From assembly GCA_016712525.1 (NCBI GenBank), contig JADJQX010000008.1, positions 1,054,001 to 1,118,000 of the forward strand: DNA of 64,000 nucleotides, given 5' to 3'. Made by a program: the position numbers and the translations under genes. Below the pieces are notes generated by a model. The model did not search any database, had not been told where the DNA came from, and saw only the letters and a program-made list of their open reading frames with translations. Positions 1-8,411 of the stretch are shown here, one piece after another. Source of the DNA: Myxococcales bacterium (GTDB lineage Bacteria; Myxococcota_A; Polyangia; Polyangiales; Polyangiaceae). The stretch's first letter is position 1, and each line of letters opens with the position of its first letter.

Positions 1-477
1 GCCCGGCACGGGCCCGTGGATCTCGCGGAAGCTCGTGCCCGCCACGTGCTCGGGGCGCCACCCGCTCGGGAAGCTCACGTGCACGAGCACGGCTCGGCCG
101 GTGCCATCGGGACCTGCGTGCATGACGACGAGATCCTCTTGGAGCGCGCGCCCGAGGGCGTCGAACGGCGACGTCGCGCCCGTGTCCGTGTCGGCCGCGG
201 CGAGCCTCTCGGGGGCCTCGACGGCGAGCCGCGCGCGGACGAACGCCGTCACCTCGTCGGCCGCGCGGCGCTCGTCGGGCGTCTCGATGCGATCGAACGA
301 GCGACGATCCGCGAATCCTTTGCGCTTCTCGGCGACGGCGCGGGCGAGGTCGTCGTCGACGAGGAAGACGCGGGCGTCGGCGTCGCCATGTCCGAAGTCG
401 TGGGGGAACCGGATGAGCCCCGCCTTCATGGTGAGCGGCGCGGGATCGACGGGGAAAAAGAGCAGCTTCTCGGGCAC
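1..477 (-). CDS. DUF3445 haem-dependent oxidative N-demethylase-like protein (partial)
   Basis: This is the N-terminal 159 residues of a minus-strand gene that runs off the left edge, so its C-terminus is missing. It was read directly from the reverse complement, with a GTG start at 475-477 giving MPEKLLFFPVDPAPL. The visible end carries 'FPSGWRPEHVAGTSFREIHG' followed by PVPG, which matches the DUF3445 pattern (FPS-x-W near the start, then IH-x-PVPG). Known members of that family are haem proteins that oxidatively demethylate small amines. Codons are strongly GC3-rich, as in neighbouring genes. It is divergent from glutamate dehydrogenase across a 219-nt gap. The family call is fairly safe; the substrate is unknown. 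Confidence 0.72.
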   Translation of the reverse strand, partial: MPEKLLFFPVDPAPLTMKAGLIRFPHDFGHGDADARVFLVDDDLARAVAEKRKGFADRRSFDRIETPDERRAADEVTAFVRARLAVEAPERLAAADTDTGATSPFDALGRALQEDLVVMHAGPDGTGRAVLVHVSFPSGWRPEHVAGTSFREIHGPVPG

Positions 478-696
478 GGCTCGCGTGTCTTACCAGAGAG
501 TGACGTGGGTCGCAGGCACTGTGCGATCCCGAACGCGTCACGACGCGCGAGGTCAACGCGTCGCAGCGTGGGCTTTTTTCCGGTCTCTCACACGCGACGG
601 CGGAGAAGTGGTGCTAAGTAAGCCCGGCTCGCGGGCGAGGGCACTCTGCACCCCCGCGAGAAGAACCCACGACCTAGCCCCCCGAGACTTCCAACG

Positions 697-2004
697 ATGG
701 CAAACCCCGAAGCTCCGAAAGAGTCCGTCGCGCCCGCTCGCGTCCACAAGGAGTACGACTTCTTCAAGGTCGTGCAGGAGTACCTCGACCGCGCGGCCAA
801 GGTGATCAAGCTCGAGCCCTTCGTTCAGACGATCCTGAGCCAGCCGAAGAACGAGCTCATCATCAACTTCCCCGTGAAGATGGACAACGGCGAGGTCAGG
901 CTCTTCAAGGGCTACCGCGTCCAGCACAACAACCTCCTCGGGCCGTTCAAGGGCGGTATGCGCTACCACCCGAGCGTCACGCTCGACGACGTGAAGGCGC
1001 TCGCGGCGATGATGACGTGGAAGTGCGCGCTCATGCGCATCCCGTACGGCGGCGGCAAGGGCGGCATCAAGTTCGACCCGGCGTCCGTGTCGAAGGCGGA
1101 GCTCCAGCGCATCACGCGCCGCTTCACGCACGCGCTCGGCGAGAACATCGGGCCCGACTACGACATCCCCGCGCCGGACATGGGCACGAACAGCCAGACC
1201 ATGGCGTGGATGATGGACACCTACGCCAACATGATGGGGCACTCGAACAAGCAGAGCGTGAAGGGCGTCGTCACGGGCAAGCCCGTCGCGTCCGGCGGCA
1301 CGCTCGGCCGCGGCAAGGCCACCGGCCAGGGCATGGTGTTCTGCATCGTCGAGTGGGCGAAGGCGAACGGCTTCAACCTCGAAGGCAGCACGATGACCGT
1401 GCAGGGCTTCGGTAACGTCGGCTCGCACTGCGCCGTGATCCTCTCGCGCCTCGGCGTGTCGACGGTCGCCGTGGGCGATCACTCGGGCTACCTCGCGAAC
1501 CCCGAGGGCTTCAACGCGCACAAGCTCCAGGAGTACGTCGCGAAGAACGGCAGCATCAAGGGTTACCCGGGCGGAAAGCCGATCACCCGCGAGGAGTTCT
1601 TCGCGACCAAGGCCGACATCTTCGCCCCGAGCGCGCTCGAGAACCAGATCGGCGAGGCCGAGGCCAAGGCGCTCGACGTGAAGCTCGTGGTCGAGGGCGC
1701 GAACGGCCCGACGACCCCCGCCGGCGAGAAGATCCTCCTCGATCGCGGCATCACGATCCTCCCCGACGTGCTCGCGAACTCGGGCGGCGTGACCGTGTCG
1801 TACTACGAGTGGGTGCAGAACAAGCGCTCCGAGAGCTGGACCGAAGAAGAGGTCGACGAGAAGCTCGAGAAGGCCATGGTCCGCGCGTACCGCGAGGTCG
1901 CCGACTTCGCCCGCACGAACAAGGTCGATCTCCGCGTCGCCGCGTACGCCCTCGCGCTCCAGCGCATCGAGGCCGTGTACAAGGAGCGCGAGATCTTCCC
2001 CTGA
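697..2004 (+). CDS. gdhA: Glutamate dehydrogenase (Glu/Leu/Phe/Val dehydrogenase family)
   Basis: 435-aa cytoplasmic NAD(P)-dependent glutamate dehydrogenase that interconverts 2-oxoglutarate plus ammonia with glutamate. The substrate domain shows 'GPFKGGMRYHP' (Lys85), the catalytic-lysine segment 'PYGGGKGGI' (Lys121) and 'PAPDMGTN' (Asp161). The Rossmann domain begins with 'GFGNVGSH' near residue 237 and includes 'EGANGPTTP'. Length suits the hexameric short-type enzymes (about 415-450 aa). The ATG start gives the usual family N-terminus before 'FKVVQEYLDRA'. It appears monocistronic, with a hairpin terminator about 30 nt after the stop. Cofactor preference cannot be read with certainty. 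No strong Shine-Dalgarno is visible before the ATG. Confidence 0.96.
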   Translation: MANPEAPKESVAPARVHKEYDFFKVVQEYLDRAAKVIKLEPFVQTILSQPKNELIINFPVKMDNGEVRLFKGYRVQHNNLLGPFKGGMRYHPSVTLDDVKALAAMMTWKCALMRIPYGGGKGGIKFDPASVSKAELQRITRRFTHALGENIGPDYDIPAPDMGTNSQTMAWMMDTYANMMGHSNKQSVKGVVTGKPVASGGTLGRGKATGQGMVFCIVEWAKANGFNLEGSTMTVQGFGNVGSHCAVILSRLGVSTVAVGDHSGYLANPEGFNAHKLQEYVAKNGSIKGYPGGKPITREEFFATKADIFAPSALENQIGEAEAKALDVKLVVEGANGPTTPAGEKILLDRGITILPDVLANSGGVTVSYYEWVQNKRSESWTEEEVDEKLEKAMVRAYREVADFARTNKVDLRVAAYALALQRIEAVYKEREIFP

Positions 2005-2032
2005 GACCGGGGAGGTCCTCGTTCCTTCGCGG

Positions 2033-2076
2033 AAGGCGCCTGGGAGACCGGGCGCCTTTCGCCATTTTGTCCCACC
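2033..2076 (+). terminator. Intrinsic terminator-like hairpin after gdhA
   Basis: An 8-bp perfect stem, AAGGCGCC (2033-2040) with GGCGCCTT (2051-2058), encloses a 10-nt loop and is followed by a T-rich stretch ending in ATTTTGT. It lies 29 nt after the gdhA stop. The T-tract is interrupted, so termination strength is uncertain. Confidence 0.55.
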
Positions 2077-2187
2077 CGCGCCGCGCGACTGGCAACGAAG
2101 CCCGTCCCACCGCCAAGGTGGCAAACGTCCCGACGAAGGAAATGAACGCGTCGCACCAGGCCTTTCGAGCCGCACAAGGAGCTCGAA

Positions 2188-2907
2188 ATGACCAAGTCTC
2201 GTTATGTTGCGATGGCCTTCGTCGCTGTCCTCGCGATCCTCCCGAACTCTTCGCGCGCCGCGGAGCCCGAGAAGGTCGCGACCGTCCTCGGTCGCAGGGG
2301 CACCGTCGTCCTCGACCGGATCGTCGGACTCTCGATCATGACCCCGCTCGGAGCTCCACGGCTCGGTGCGCTCGGCGTCTACCAAGCGGGCTTTTTCACC
2401 TTCTCCAACGGGTCGAGCTCCTTCGGCGGGAACGAATCGAAGGGAGGCGCGATAGGCCTCACTCCGTCGTTCGACGTCTTCATCGGCAAGAACCTTACGC
2501 TCGGCGCCGAGGCGCAGCTCACCCACCAGTTCTCGACCCAGCGATCGCCCGGGCCCTACGCGACCACCGAATCCTCGTGGACCTCGACCGGTTTCGCGGC
2601 GATGCCACGGGTCGGCCTCTACTTGCCAGTCTCGGACGCCGTCGCCCTGTGGATCCGACTCGGTCTAGGTGCAGGATACACCTACACGAACGAGTCCCAA
2701 GGGCAGCTCGCGTGGAGCCGCAAGGCCCTCACGCTCGCTGTCGCCCTCGACGTCGCGATGGTCATTCCCCTGACCCGAGCTCTCTCCCTCCAGGTCGGCC
2801 CCAAGCTCGCCGCGAGCACCACGGCGGAGCTCGACCCCGGGCTCACGAAGGAAGAAAGCTCGGGCGTGGCCCTCGGCGTGGGAGGATCCCTCTCCTACGC
2901 CTTCTAG
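2188..2907 (+). CDS. Outer-membrane beta-barrel-like protein of unknown function
   Basis: 239-aa protein with a clear Sec signal peptide: MTKSRYVAMAFVAVLAIL, then an Ala-X-Ala type cleavage region 'SSRAAEPE' near residue 25. The mature part is rich in alternating hydrophobic/polar strands with Gly and Thr/Ser, and it ends in '...GGSLSYAF'. A terminal aromatic Phe is typical of BamA-recognised barrels. The probable location is the outer membrane. A purine-rich GGAGC Shine-Dalgarno lies just before the ATG. It is separated from gdhA by a terminator and from the downstream hydrolase by 39 nt. No specific family could be named; a periplasmic beta-rich protein is the alternative. Confidence 0.75.
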   Translation: MTKSRYVAMAFVAVLAILPNSSRAAEPEKVATVLGRRGTVVLDRIVGLSIMTPLGAPRLGALGVYQAGFFTFSNGSSSFGGNESKGGAIGLTPSFDVFIGKNLTLGAEAQLTHQFSTQRSPGPYATTESSWTSTGFAAMPRVGLYLPVSDAVALWIRLGLGAGYTYTNESQGQLAWSRKALTLAVALDVAMVIPLTRALSLQVGPKLAASTTAELDPGLTKEESSGVALGVGGSLSYAF

Positions 2908-2946
2908 CCCTCCCGGACGGCGCTTCGTGTACCCTCCTCTGCCGCG

Positions 2947-3765
2947 ATGCCCTACGTCTCGACGCGACTCGGTCGGTGGTTCTACGAAGAGCACGGCGAC
3001 TCCTCCCAGAAGCTCGCCATCGTCTGCCTGCATGGCCTCCTCTTCGACGGGGGCCAGTGGAAAGAACAGGTGGGCCCGCTCTCCGCGATCGGACGGACGA
3101 TCGTTTTCGACGGCCCGGGGCACGGCAAGAGCGAGGTCCCTCCGCTCTTCACGCTGAACGACCACGCCGACGCGCTCGCCGACGCGCTCGCGGAGCTCGG
3201 GGTGGAGCGCGCGGCGCTCGTGGGCCTCTCGTGGGGCGGCATGCTCGCCATGCGCTTCGCCCTCCGCCACAGGAGCATGCTCCTCGGCATGGCCTTGCTC
3301 GACACGAGCGCCGAGCGTGAAAAACCGGCCCTCCGCGTCCGCTTCCGCGCGTTCGCCCTGTTCCACGAGCACGTCGGGATCCCCTACGCGCTCTACGCCC
3401 GCGACATCGCCCCGCGTATGTTCGGCAAGGCGACCCGACGAAACAAGCCCGACCTCGTCGAGCGCACGGGGCGCGCGCTCCTCGGGTTCCCTCGGCTCGG
3501 GGTGGCACGGGCGGCGCTCGCGGTGGTCATCAACCGCGACTCGGTGCTCGAGGAGCTCTCTCGCGTGCAGGTCGAGAGCCTCGTCGTCTGCGGCGACGAA
3601 GACCGCGCGACGCCGCTCTCCAAGAGCCGGAACCTCGCGAGGGTGCTCGGGGCTCGGCTCGTCGTCATCGCGAGCTCGGGCCACATGACCGCCCTCGAGC
3701 GCCCGGCCGACGTGAACGCGGAGCTCGTGCCCTTCCTTTCGGGCCTCCTCTCCTCGCGCGCTTGA
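2947..3765 (+). CDS. Alpha/beta-fold hydrolase
   Basis: 272-aa soluble alpha/beta hydrolase. The early 'CLHGLLFDG' segment supplies the oxyanion-hole HG motif. The nucleophile elbow is 'GLSWGG' (Ser95). A likely acid sits in 'CGDEDRATP' (Asp217 or Asp219), and the catalytic His is in 'SSGHMTALERP' (His246), in the order expected for the fold. There is no signal peptide, so it should act in the cytoplasm. The pattern resembles esterase, lactonase or 3-oxoadipate enol-lactonase-like members, but the substrate cannot be deduced. The gene lies 39 nt after the barrel-like gene and may be cotranscribed. Confidence 0.88.
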   Translation: MPYVSTRLGRWFYEEHGDSSQKLAIVCLHGLLFDGGQWKEQVGPLSAIGRTIVFDGPGHGKSEVPPLFTLNDHADALADALAELGVERAALVGLSWGGMLAMRFALRHRSMLLGMALLDTSAEREKPALRVRFRAFALFHEHVGIPYALYARDIAPRMFGKATRRNKPDLVERTGRALLGFPRLGVARAALAVVINRDSVLEELSRVQVESLVVCGDEDRATPLSKSRNLARVLGARLVVIASSGHMTALERPADVNAELVPFLSGLLSSRA

Positions 3766-3840
3766 CGAACCAGGGGCCACCCTGCGAAATGGGGCCCTTC
3801 CCCCTACCCGAGAGGCGTCGCCTCCGGACGCGAGGCTCCC

Positions 3841-4155
3841 GTGAACATCAAGAAGCTCGTCCAAGTGTCTCTGCCCCTCTCGGCGATCGCCCTCGTGGCC
3901 CTGCTCCCGGCCTGCGGCGGCTCGGTCGATTTCGACACCTGCTCGTCGGTCAAGGTCGGCGACACCCGGAGCGACGTCGACTCCAAGCTCGGAAGCGCCG
4001 AGAGCGTCACGCCCGGCGGGAACGGCTCGTTCGTGGTGGCCCGCTACGAGACCGAGAAGGACGGCGTGCTCTCGTGCTGCATCGTGAAGCTCACGGGCGA
4101 GGCCGACGAGGCCGTCGCCATCGCGCAGCCCGAGTACCAGCCCGTCTGCAGGTGA
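3841..4155 (+). CDS. Small BamE/SmpA-like lipoprotein
   Basis: 104-aa lipoprotein. The GTG start at 3841 follows a GAGG Shine-Dalgarno and gives a Lys-containing n-region, a hydrophobic core and the lipobox 'LLPAC' (lipidated Cys about residue 24). The mature part has 'VKVGDTRSDVDSKLG', which resembles the 'G-x-t-x-x-e-V-x-x-l-lG' repeat of the SmpA/OmlA/BamE fold, followed by a beta-rich segment with a CC pair. It probably sits on the periplasmic face of a membrane. The family likeness is weak and rests on one segment only, so the role is unknown. Confidence 0.65.
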   Translation: MNIKKLVQVSLPLSAIALVALLPACGGSVDFDTCSSVKVGDTRSDVDSKLGSAESVTPGGNGSFVVARYETEKDGVLSCCIVKLTGEADEAVAIAQPEYQPVCR

Positions 4156-4298
4156 CGCGGCCCGCGCGGCTCGGCTCCGCCGGGCACGCGTCTCCCGAGC
4201 CTCGGCCCGAACCGGCCGGGGCTCCGCTCATTTCGGCGCGCCACAAAATTCGAAAAGGCCCGATTTCTCGAGCCTTTTCAACAGCTTAGAGCAAGGGT

Positions 4299-5840
4299 TC
4301 AGGCGCGCTTTTCGCGCCGGCGGGAGCCCGCGAGGACCGCGATGCCCACGATGGCGAGGAGCGCCCCCGAGCCACCTGCGCCCGTGCCACGCGTGCTGCA
4401 GCCCGAGGCTTGGTTCTGCCGACCGAGCTCCAGGTCCGGTCCTGCTCCGCTCGCCAGGCTCGACGTGCGCTCGTCGCGCTGAGGCGGCGGAGCCGAGTTC
4501 GTGACCGGAGTGTCGCCGCCCTCGAGATCGGGGTCCTCGGCCGACGGCGCGGCAGGATCCTCGCCGGGCGTCGGGGGCTCCACCGGCGGCTCGACCGGAG
4601 GCTCGGTGCCCGCGTCGGCGGGAGGGGGCCCGGCGTCGTTGCCACCGCCGCCATTGCACGTGCCGATGGCGCTCGTGGTGCTCGAGCAGGTCTCACCCGC
4701 GGGGCAGCGGTTGCCACCCGTGCCGCGGCAGCCGTCCGTGCACACCTTCGACGCCCCGCAGACTCGACCCGACGTCGCCGTGCCGCAGTCCGTGTCGGAG
4801 TTGCAGCCGCACGTCTTGTTGGGCATGCAAGCCGAGCCCGCCCCGTCGACGTCGCAGTTGGCGGTCTTGCCCGTCGTGCACTCGACACACTTCTTGAGCG
4901 TCGTGTCGCACACGTCGCCGCCCGTGCAGTGCGAGTCTTGGAGGCAGCCGACGCAGGTGTTGGTCGCCGTGTCGCAGATGGGGAAGTCCGGGTTCTGGCA
5001 GTTGCACGACCCGCCATCACGCACCGGGCCCGCGTCCTTCGTCGGCGCCTGAGCGTCCTTCGTCGGGGTCTGCGCGTCCGTCGTCGTGGTGGGGCCGGCG
5101 TCGCCCGTGGCGCTGCCCGTCGTCGCGATGAGGTGCGCGTCGGTGAAGCGCTTCAGCACCTTGAAATACAGGCTCGTCCCGCCGACGCCCGTCTTGCCGC
5201 CGCCGGACTCGCCGACCCACGGCGTGTAGGTGTAGAGCGTCGCCGTGGCAGCGTTCTGCGGCATGATGTCGAGCTGGTCGAGCGTCTTCTTCGAGGTGCC
5301 GCGCTTCCAGCCCGAGATGGTGGTGCCCCCGGCCGTCTGGCGATCGAGCGAGCGACGCATCGAGCCGGCGGCGCACGCGGCCTGGTTGGCGAGCCCGTAG
5401 TACTTCGGCCCGCACGACGCGCTGTCGGGGCAGCCGCAGCCGAAGGCGATGTCGGTGACGCTCTTCGAGGCCGTGGTCTTCGAGATGAGGCCCTGCTCCG
5501 TCTGGATTCGCGCGAGGAGCGCGAGGGGGCTGATTTTGTAGGTCGCGGCGGCGTCGAAGAGGATCTCGGCGGCCGTCTTGCCGTTCTCTTTGTAGGCCGC
5601 GAGCGCGCTCTTCCCGCCGTAGGGGGTCTTGTCGAGGAAGCGCTGGATCTGCGCCTCGGTCATGGTGCTCGCCTGGAGCTCCTCGTCGCTCACGACGTTG
5701 TTCTTGTCGAACTGCGCCTCGAGCGCCGCGTCTTGTGAAGCTGCGCCCTCGTCCTCGGACATCGCGCTGCACGCGACGCCGCCGAGCACGAGCGAGAGAC
5801 CGAGGATGCGAGAGGCCGTGAGCGAACGGGGGAAAGCCAT
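4299..5840 (-). CDS. MYXO-CTERM lysozyme-like secreted protein with Cys-rich repeats
   Basis: 513-aa secreted modular protein. The N-terminal lipobox is 'VLGGVACS'. Residues about 50-230 form a lysozyme-like region with 'ISPLALLARIQTEQGLI', where the Glu of TEQG is a plausible catalytic acid, and with 'LYTYTPWVGE'. Next come a Thr/Asp/Ala-rich linker, then Cys-rich modules ('CDTATNTCVGC', 'CHCTGG'-like spacing), a Pro/Glu-rich stalk and a MYXO-CTERM-type tail: 'SGCSTRG', a hydrophobic helix, then SRRREKR. Such tails are processed by myxosortase and anchor proteins at the myxobacterial cell surface. A double anchor (lipobox plus tail) is odd; one may not be used. It is probably a peptidoglycan-active surface protein. 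Confidence 0.85.
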   Translation of the reverse strand: MAFPRSLTASRILGLSLVLGGVACSAMSEDEGAASQDAALEAQFDKNNVVSDEELQASTMTEAQIQRFLDKTPYGGKSALAAYKENGKTAAEILFDAAATYKISPLALLARIQTEQGLISKTTASKSVTDIAFGCGCPDSASCGPKYYGLANQAACAAGSMRRSLDRQTAGGTTISGWKRGTSKKTLDQLDIMPQNAATATLYTYTPWVGESGGGKTGVGGTSLYFKVLKRFTDAHLIATTGSATGDAGPTTTTDAQTPTKDAQAPTKDAGPVRDGGSCNCQNPDFPICDTATNTCVGCLQDSHCTGGDVCDTTLKKCVECTTGKTANCDVDGAGSACMPNKTCGCNSDTDCGTATSGRVCGASKVCTDGCRGTGGNRCPAGETCSSTTSAIGTCNGGGGNDAGPPPADAGTEPPVEPPVEPPTPGEDPAAPSAEDPDLEGGDTPVTNSAPPPQRDERTSSLASGAGPDLELGRQNQASGCSTRGTGAGGSGALLAIVGIAVLAGSRRREKRA

Positions 5841-5916
5841 GAGGGACCTCGAAGCGGCAGGAGCTGCCGGACACGAACAAGGTTAGCGAGAACCATGCCG
5901 CCCACGAACCTGGGCA

Positions 5917-5978
5917 ATCTCCGGTGATCCTGGATCTTTCCGGAGATCTCCGCCCGCGAAAAGGATCACACGTGATCC
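5917..5978. promoter_or_regulatory. Two inverted repeats between cdsA and the MYXO-CTERM gene
   Basis: An 8-bp perfect inverted repeat, ATCTCCGG (5917-5924) with CCGGAGAT (5940-5947), is followed 15 nt later by GGATCACACGTGATCC (5963-5978), whose 7-bp arms flank a 2-nt centre. They lie about 80-140 nt upstream of the MYXO-CTERM gene start and just after the cdsA stop. No T-tract is present. They could be operator sites for the MYXO-CTERM gene or a rho-independent-like structure ending cdsA. Confidence 0.45.
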
Positions 5979-6025
5979 AGCAGGAGGGTTCACCACATCG
6001 GCCTACCCGCGGCCTCGGTCACGCG

Positions 6026-6874
6026 TCAGCGGGCCCAGACGGTGTAGAGGTACACGCAGGTGGCGGTGATCATGAGCGCGTCGACGCGGTCGAGGATGCC
6101 GCCGTGCCCGGGCACGATCGCGCCCGAATCCTTCACGCCGGTCGAGCGCTTCAGCACGGACTCTCCGAGGTCGCCGGCTTGGCCGAGCGCGGTGGCCACG
6201 AGCGCCAGCGGGATCCCGTGGGCGAGCGGCATCGACTTCAGGAAGACCGCGCGAGTGAAGAGCATGCCACACAGGCCACCGGCGAGCCCCCCGAGCGCGC
6301 CCTCGACGGTCTTCTTGGGGGACACGGCCTCGTATAGCTTGTGTTTCCCGAGGAAACGGCCCGCGAAGTAGCCGCCGGTGTCGCTCATCCAGGAGAAGAA
6401 GAAGACGAGCATGACGTAGGCTGGGCCGTCGTCGCCGAGATCCCGCTTCAGCACGCCAACGAGCGCGAGCGAGCTCCCGACGAAGAGCGGGCCCATGCCC
6501 ATGGCCGTCGCGCGGAGGGCCGCGGTCTTGATGTCGCCCAGTCGAATCAGCGTGGAGAGCGGCCCGAAGAGGGGCACGACGAGCAGCGTCGTCACGAGGA
6601 TTCGTGGGTCCTTGACGCCGAAATACGTGCCGAGCGACGCGAGCACCGTCGCCACGACGCCCATGACCTGCGAGGGGCGATCGCCCGGGTGGGTCATCGA
6701 GAAGAGCTCGAACGCGCCCACGATCGACGCCGGCAGCACGAGGCAATAGAGGCCCCACGGCGGCCCCTTGAAGATGAGCAGGAGAATGAGCGGGACACCC
6801 ACGAGCGCCGTGGCGACGCGCACGGCGAGGTTGCGATTTTGGCTCTGCGTCTCGCTCTTCTGCGGGTCCGACAT
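6026..6874 (-). CDS. cdsA: Phosphatidate cytidylyltransferase
   Basis: 282-aa polytopic inner-membrane enzyme that makes CDP-diacylglycerol from phosphatidate and CTP, the branch point for phospholipid synthesis. The C-terminal signature is intact: 'GDLGESVLKRSTGVKDSG', then 'IVPGHGGILDRVDAL'. An upstream cytosolic segment 'SPKKTVEGALGG' and 'SWMSDTGGYFAGRF' also match the family. About eight hydrophobic helices are visible. I chose the ATG at 6872-6874 (MSDPQKSE); a longer in-frame start at 6895 adds seven residues. uppS lies upstream on the same strand, a common partner order, but an opposing VanZ-like gene sits between them. Confidence 0.95.
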   Translation of the reverse strand: MSDPQKSETQSQNRNLAVRVATALVGVPLILLLIFKGPPWGLYCLVLPASIVGAFELFSMTHPGDRPSQVMGVVATVLASLGTYFGVKDPRILVTTLLVVPLFGPLSTLIRLGDIKTAALRATAMGMGPLFVGSSLALVGVLKRDLGDDGPAYVMLVFFFSWMSDTGGYFAGRFLGKHKLYEAVSPKKTVEGALGGLAGGLCGMLFTRAVFLKSMPLAHGIPLALVATALGQAGDLGESVLKRSTGVKDSGAIVPGHGGILDRVDALMITATCVYLYTVWAR

Positions 6875-7012
6875 CCGAGGGAGCGGCCTTAGCACGGATC
6901 GCCTGGGGCGCCTCTCTCTTCGCGTGTCTCATCCGCGACCCCTCGGCCGCGCCTTTCGACCGCTCGCGCCGAGAGGGCGAGCCCGTGGTCCGACCTGCGC
7001 GGACACTGGGGC

Positions 7013-7432
7013 ATGCCCCTCCCCGAACGCCGTCCCTACGCCCGACTCTTCTCTCGACTTCGACCCTCCCAGGTCGCCCTCGCCTTCGTGCTCGCCGCCA
7101 TCGTGGTGCTCGTCGCGCTCGACGACACCGGCCACCTCGGGTGGGTGGTGAGGCCGCTCACCCGCGTCCCCTATGGCGACAAATGCGGGCACTTCCTGAT
7201 CTTCGGGACGGCCGCGTTCTTCGCGGCTCGCGCGTTCCCGGCGCCGCGGGCCATGGGGACCGTGCCGCTCGTGGTGCTCGGGCTGCTCGGGCTCGCCGGC
7301 CTCGAGGAGCTCTCGCAGGCCTTCGTGCCCACGCGCCACTGCGACATATGGGACTTCGCCGCCGACGCCGCGGGGATGGCCGTGTTCTCGACGTTGGCGG
7401 CCGTGGTCCCGCGGCGCCTTACCGAACGGTAA
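7013..7432 (+). CDS. VanZ-like family membrane protein
   Basis: 139-aa membrane protein with three to four hydrophobic helices. The family hallmarks are visible: 'DKCGHFLIFGTAAFF' (VanZ-type K-x-x-H-F-x-x-F/Y-G), 'LEELSQAFVPTRHCD' and 'DFAADAAGMAVF' (the E-x-x-Q...R...D-x-x-x-N/D-x-x-G pattern). VanZ proteins in general are poorly understood; one confers teicoplanin resistance, and others occur beside cell-envelope genes. It lies in the opposite orientation between uppS and cdsA, so it probably has its own promoter. The Arg/Pro-rich N-terminus supports the ATG at 7013. Confidence 0.85.
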   Translation: MPLPERRPYARLFSRLRPSQVALAFVLAAIVVLVALDDTGHLGWVVRPLTRVPYGDKCGHFLIFGTAAFFAARAFPAPRAMGTVPLVVLGLLGLAGLEELSQAFVPTRHCDIWDFAADAAGMAVFSTLAAVVPRRLTER

Positions 7433-7434
7433 GG
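7417..7434 (+). terminator. Palindromic hairpin spanning the stop of the VanZ-like gene
   Basis: CCTTACCGAACGGTAAGG is a 7-bp perfect stem with a 4-nt GAAC loop. It overlaps the TAA stop (7430-7432) and lies between convergent VanZ-like and uppS genes. It lacks a T-tract, so it may be only a weak bidirectional terminator. Confidence 0.4.
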
Positions 7435-7459
7435 TTCCTCTGACCCTTCGGTAGGTCCT

Positions 7460-8230
7460 TCAGCCCGCGAGGCGGACGTCGTTCCCGACGAAAGTGGGGG
7501 CTGCCGCCTTGCCCACGAGGCCGAACCGGCGCTCGCGCTGCTGGTAGCTCTCGATGGCCGCGTAGAGGTGCTCGGCGCCGTAGTCGGGCCAGAGCGCATC
7601 CTCGAAATAGAGCTCGGCGTACGCGAGGCCGTAGAGCAAGAAATTCGAGATACGGCGCTCGCCGCCCGTGCGGATCACGAGGTCGGGATCGCCCACGCGC
7701 AGGCTCGGCATGAGGCCGTGGAGCGCCTCGGCCGTCACCTCTTCGGGGCGGCACTGCCCCTTGGCGACGCGCGTGGCCAGCTCTTGGGCGGCCTGGGCGA
7801 TCTCCTCGCGGCCTCCGTAGCTGAGGGCGAGCGTGAGGGTCATGTCGGTCTTGCCAGCGCTCTCGTTGCGGAGCGGGTCGAGCACGGCGCGGACGATGCC
7901 CGGGAGGCGGCCGAGGTTGCCGATCGCGTTCAGGCGAATGCCGTTGTCGAGGATCTCGTCCCGCTCGGAGAGCAAGAACTCGCGGAGGAGCAGCATGAGG
8001 GCGTCGACCTCTTCGCCCGGGCGAGCCCAGTTTTGCTCGCTGAAGGCGTAGAGCGTCAGGGCCGAGAGGCCGAGGCGGCGGGCCGTGCGGACCACACGAC
8101 GGACCGCGGCCGAGCCCTCGCGGTGGCCTTCGACACGGTCTTTGCCGCGCATCTGCGCCCAGCGACCGTTGCCGTCCATGATGATGCCGACGTGGGAGGG
8201 GAGGTTGCGCGCTTCGACGATGGGGTTCAC
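7460..8230 (-). CDS. uppS: Undecaprenyl diphosphate synthase (cis-prenyltransferase)
   Basis: 256-aa cytosolic/peripheral enzyme that extends farnesyl diphosphate with isopentenyl diphosphate to the C55 lipid carrier of peptidoglycan and O-antigen synthesis. The N-terminal 'HVGIIMDGNGRWA' contains the catalytic Asp (Asp19). 'YAFSEQNWARP', 'LSYGGREEI' and the C-terminal 'LVIRTGGERRISNFLLYG' with 'YFEDALWPD' are all typical. The open frame extends to 8413, but the GTG at 8228-8230 gives the normal start nine residues before HVGIIMDG, with a GAAAGG Shine-Dalgarno. It is the first gene of a uppS-cdsA direction pair. Confidence 0.95.
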   Translation of the reverse strand: MNPIVEARNLPSHVGIIMDGNGRWAQMRGKDRVEGHREGSAAVRRVVRTARRLGLSALTLYAFSEQNWARPGEEVDALMLLLREFLLSERDEILDNGIRLNAIGNLGRLPGIVRAVLDPLRNESAGKTDMTLTLALSYGGREEIAQAAQELATRVAKGQCRPEEVTAEALHGLMPSLRVGDPDLVIRTGGERRISNFLLYGLAYAELYFEDALWPDYGAEHLYAAIESYQQRERRFGLVGKAAAPTFVGNDVRLAG

Positions 8231-8411
8231 GGTAAGGGGCCTTTCGCTACCACGGTCGAAGCTTCGCCGCAATGTGTCGACGGCCCGCCATGGTCTACCC
8301 AACCTGACGTGGGGGCGCCGCCGTGGCTCGCCGGCCGCATCGGGGTTTCGACCGCTCGCGCCGACGCGCCCGGGCCGCCCGAGGGCGCTCGACCTGTGGT
8401 AGCTCGGAGCC

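Noticed and set aside
553..2526. Long open frame (657 aa) on the minus strand over glutamate dehydrogenase
   Set aside because: It is Arg/Glu/His-rich without motifs and lies antisense to a clearly recognised gdhA; such shadow frames are expected in GC-rich DNA.
7417..7434. Perfect hairpin as an operator
   Set aside because: It lies at convergent gene ends and spans a stop codon, so termination or 3'-end protection is simpler.
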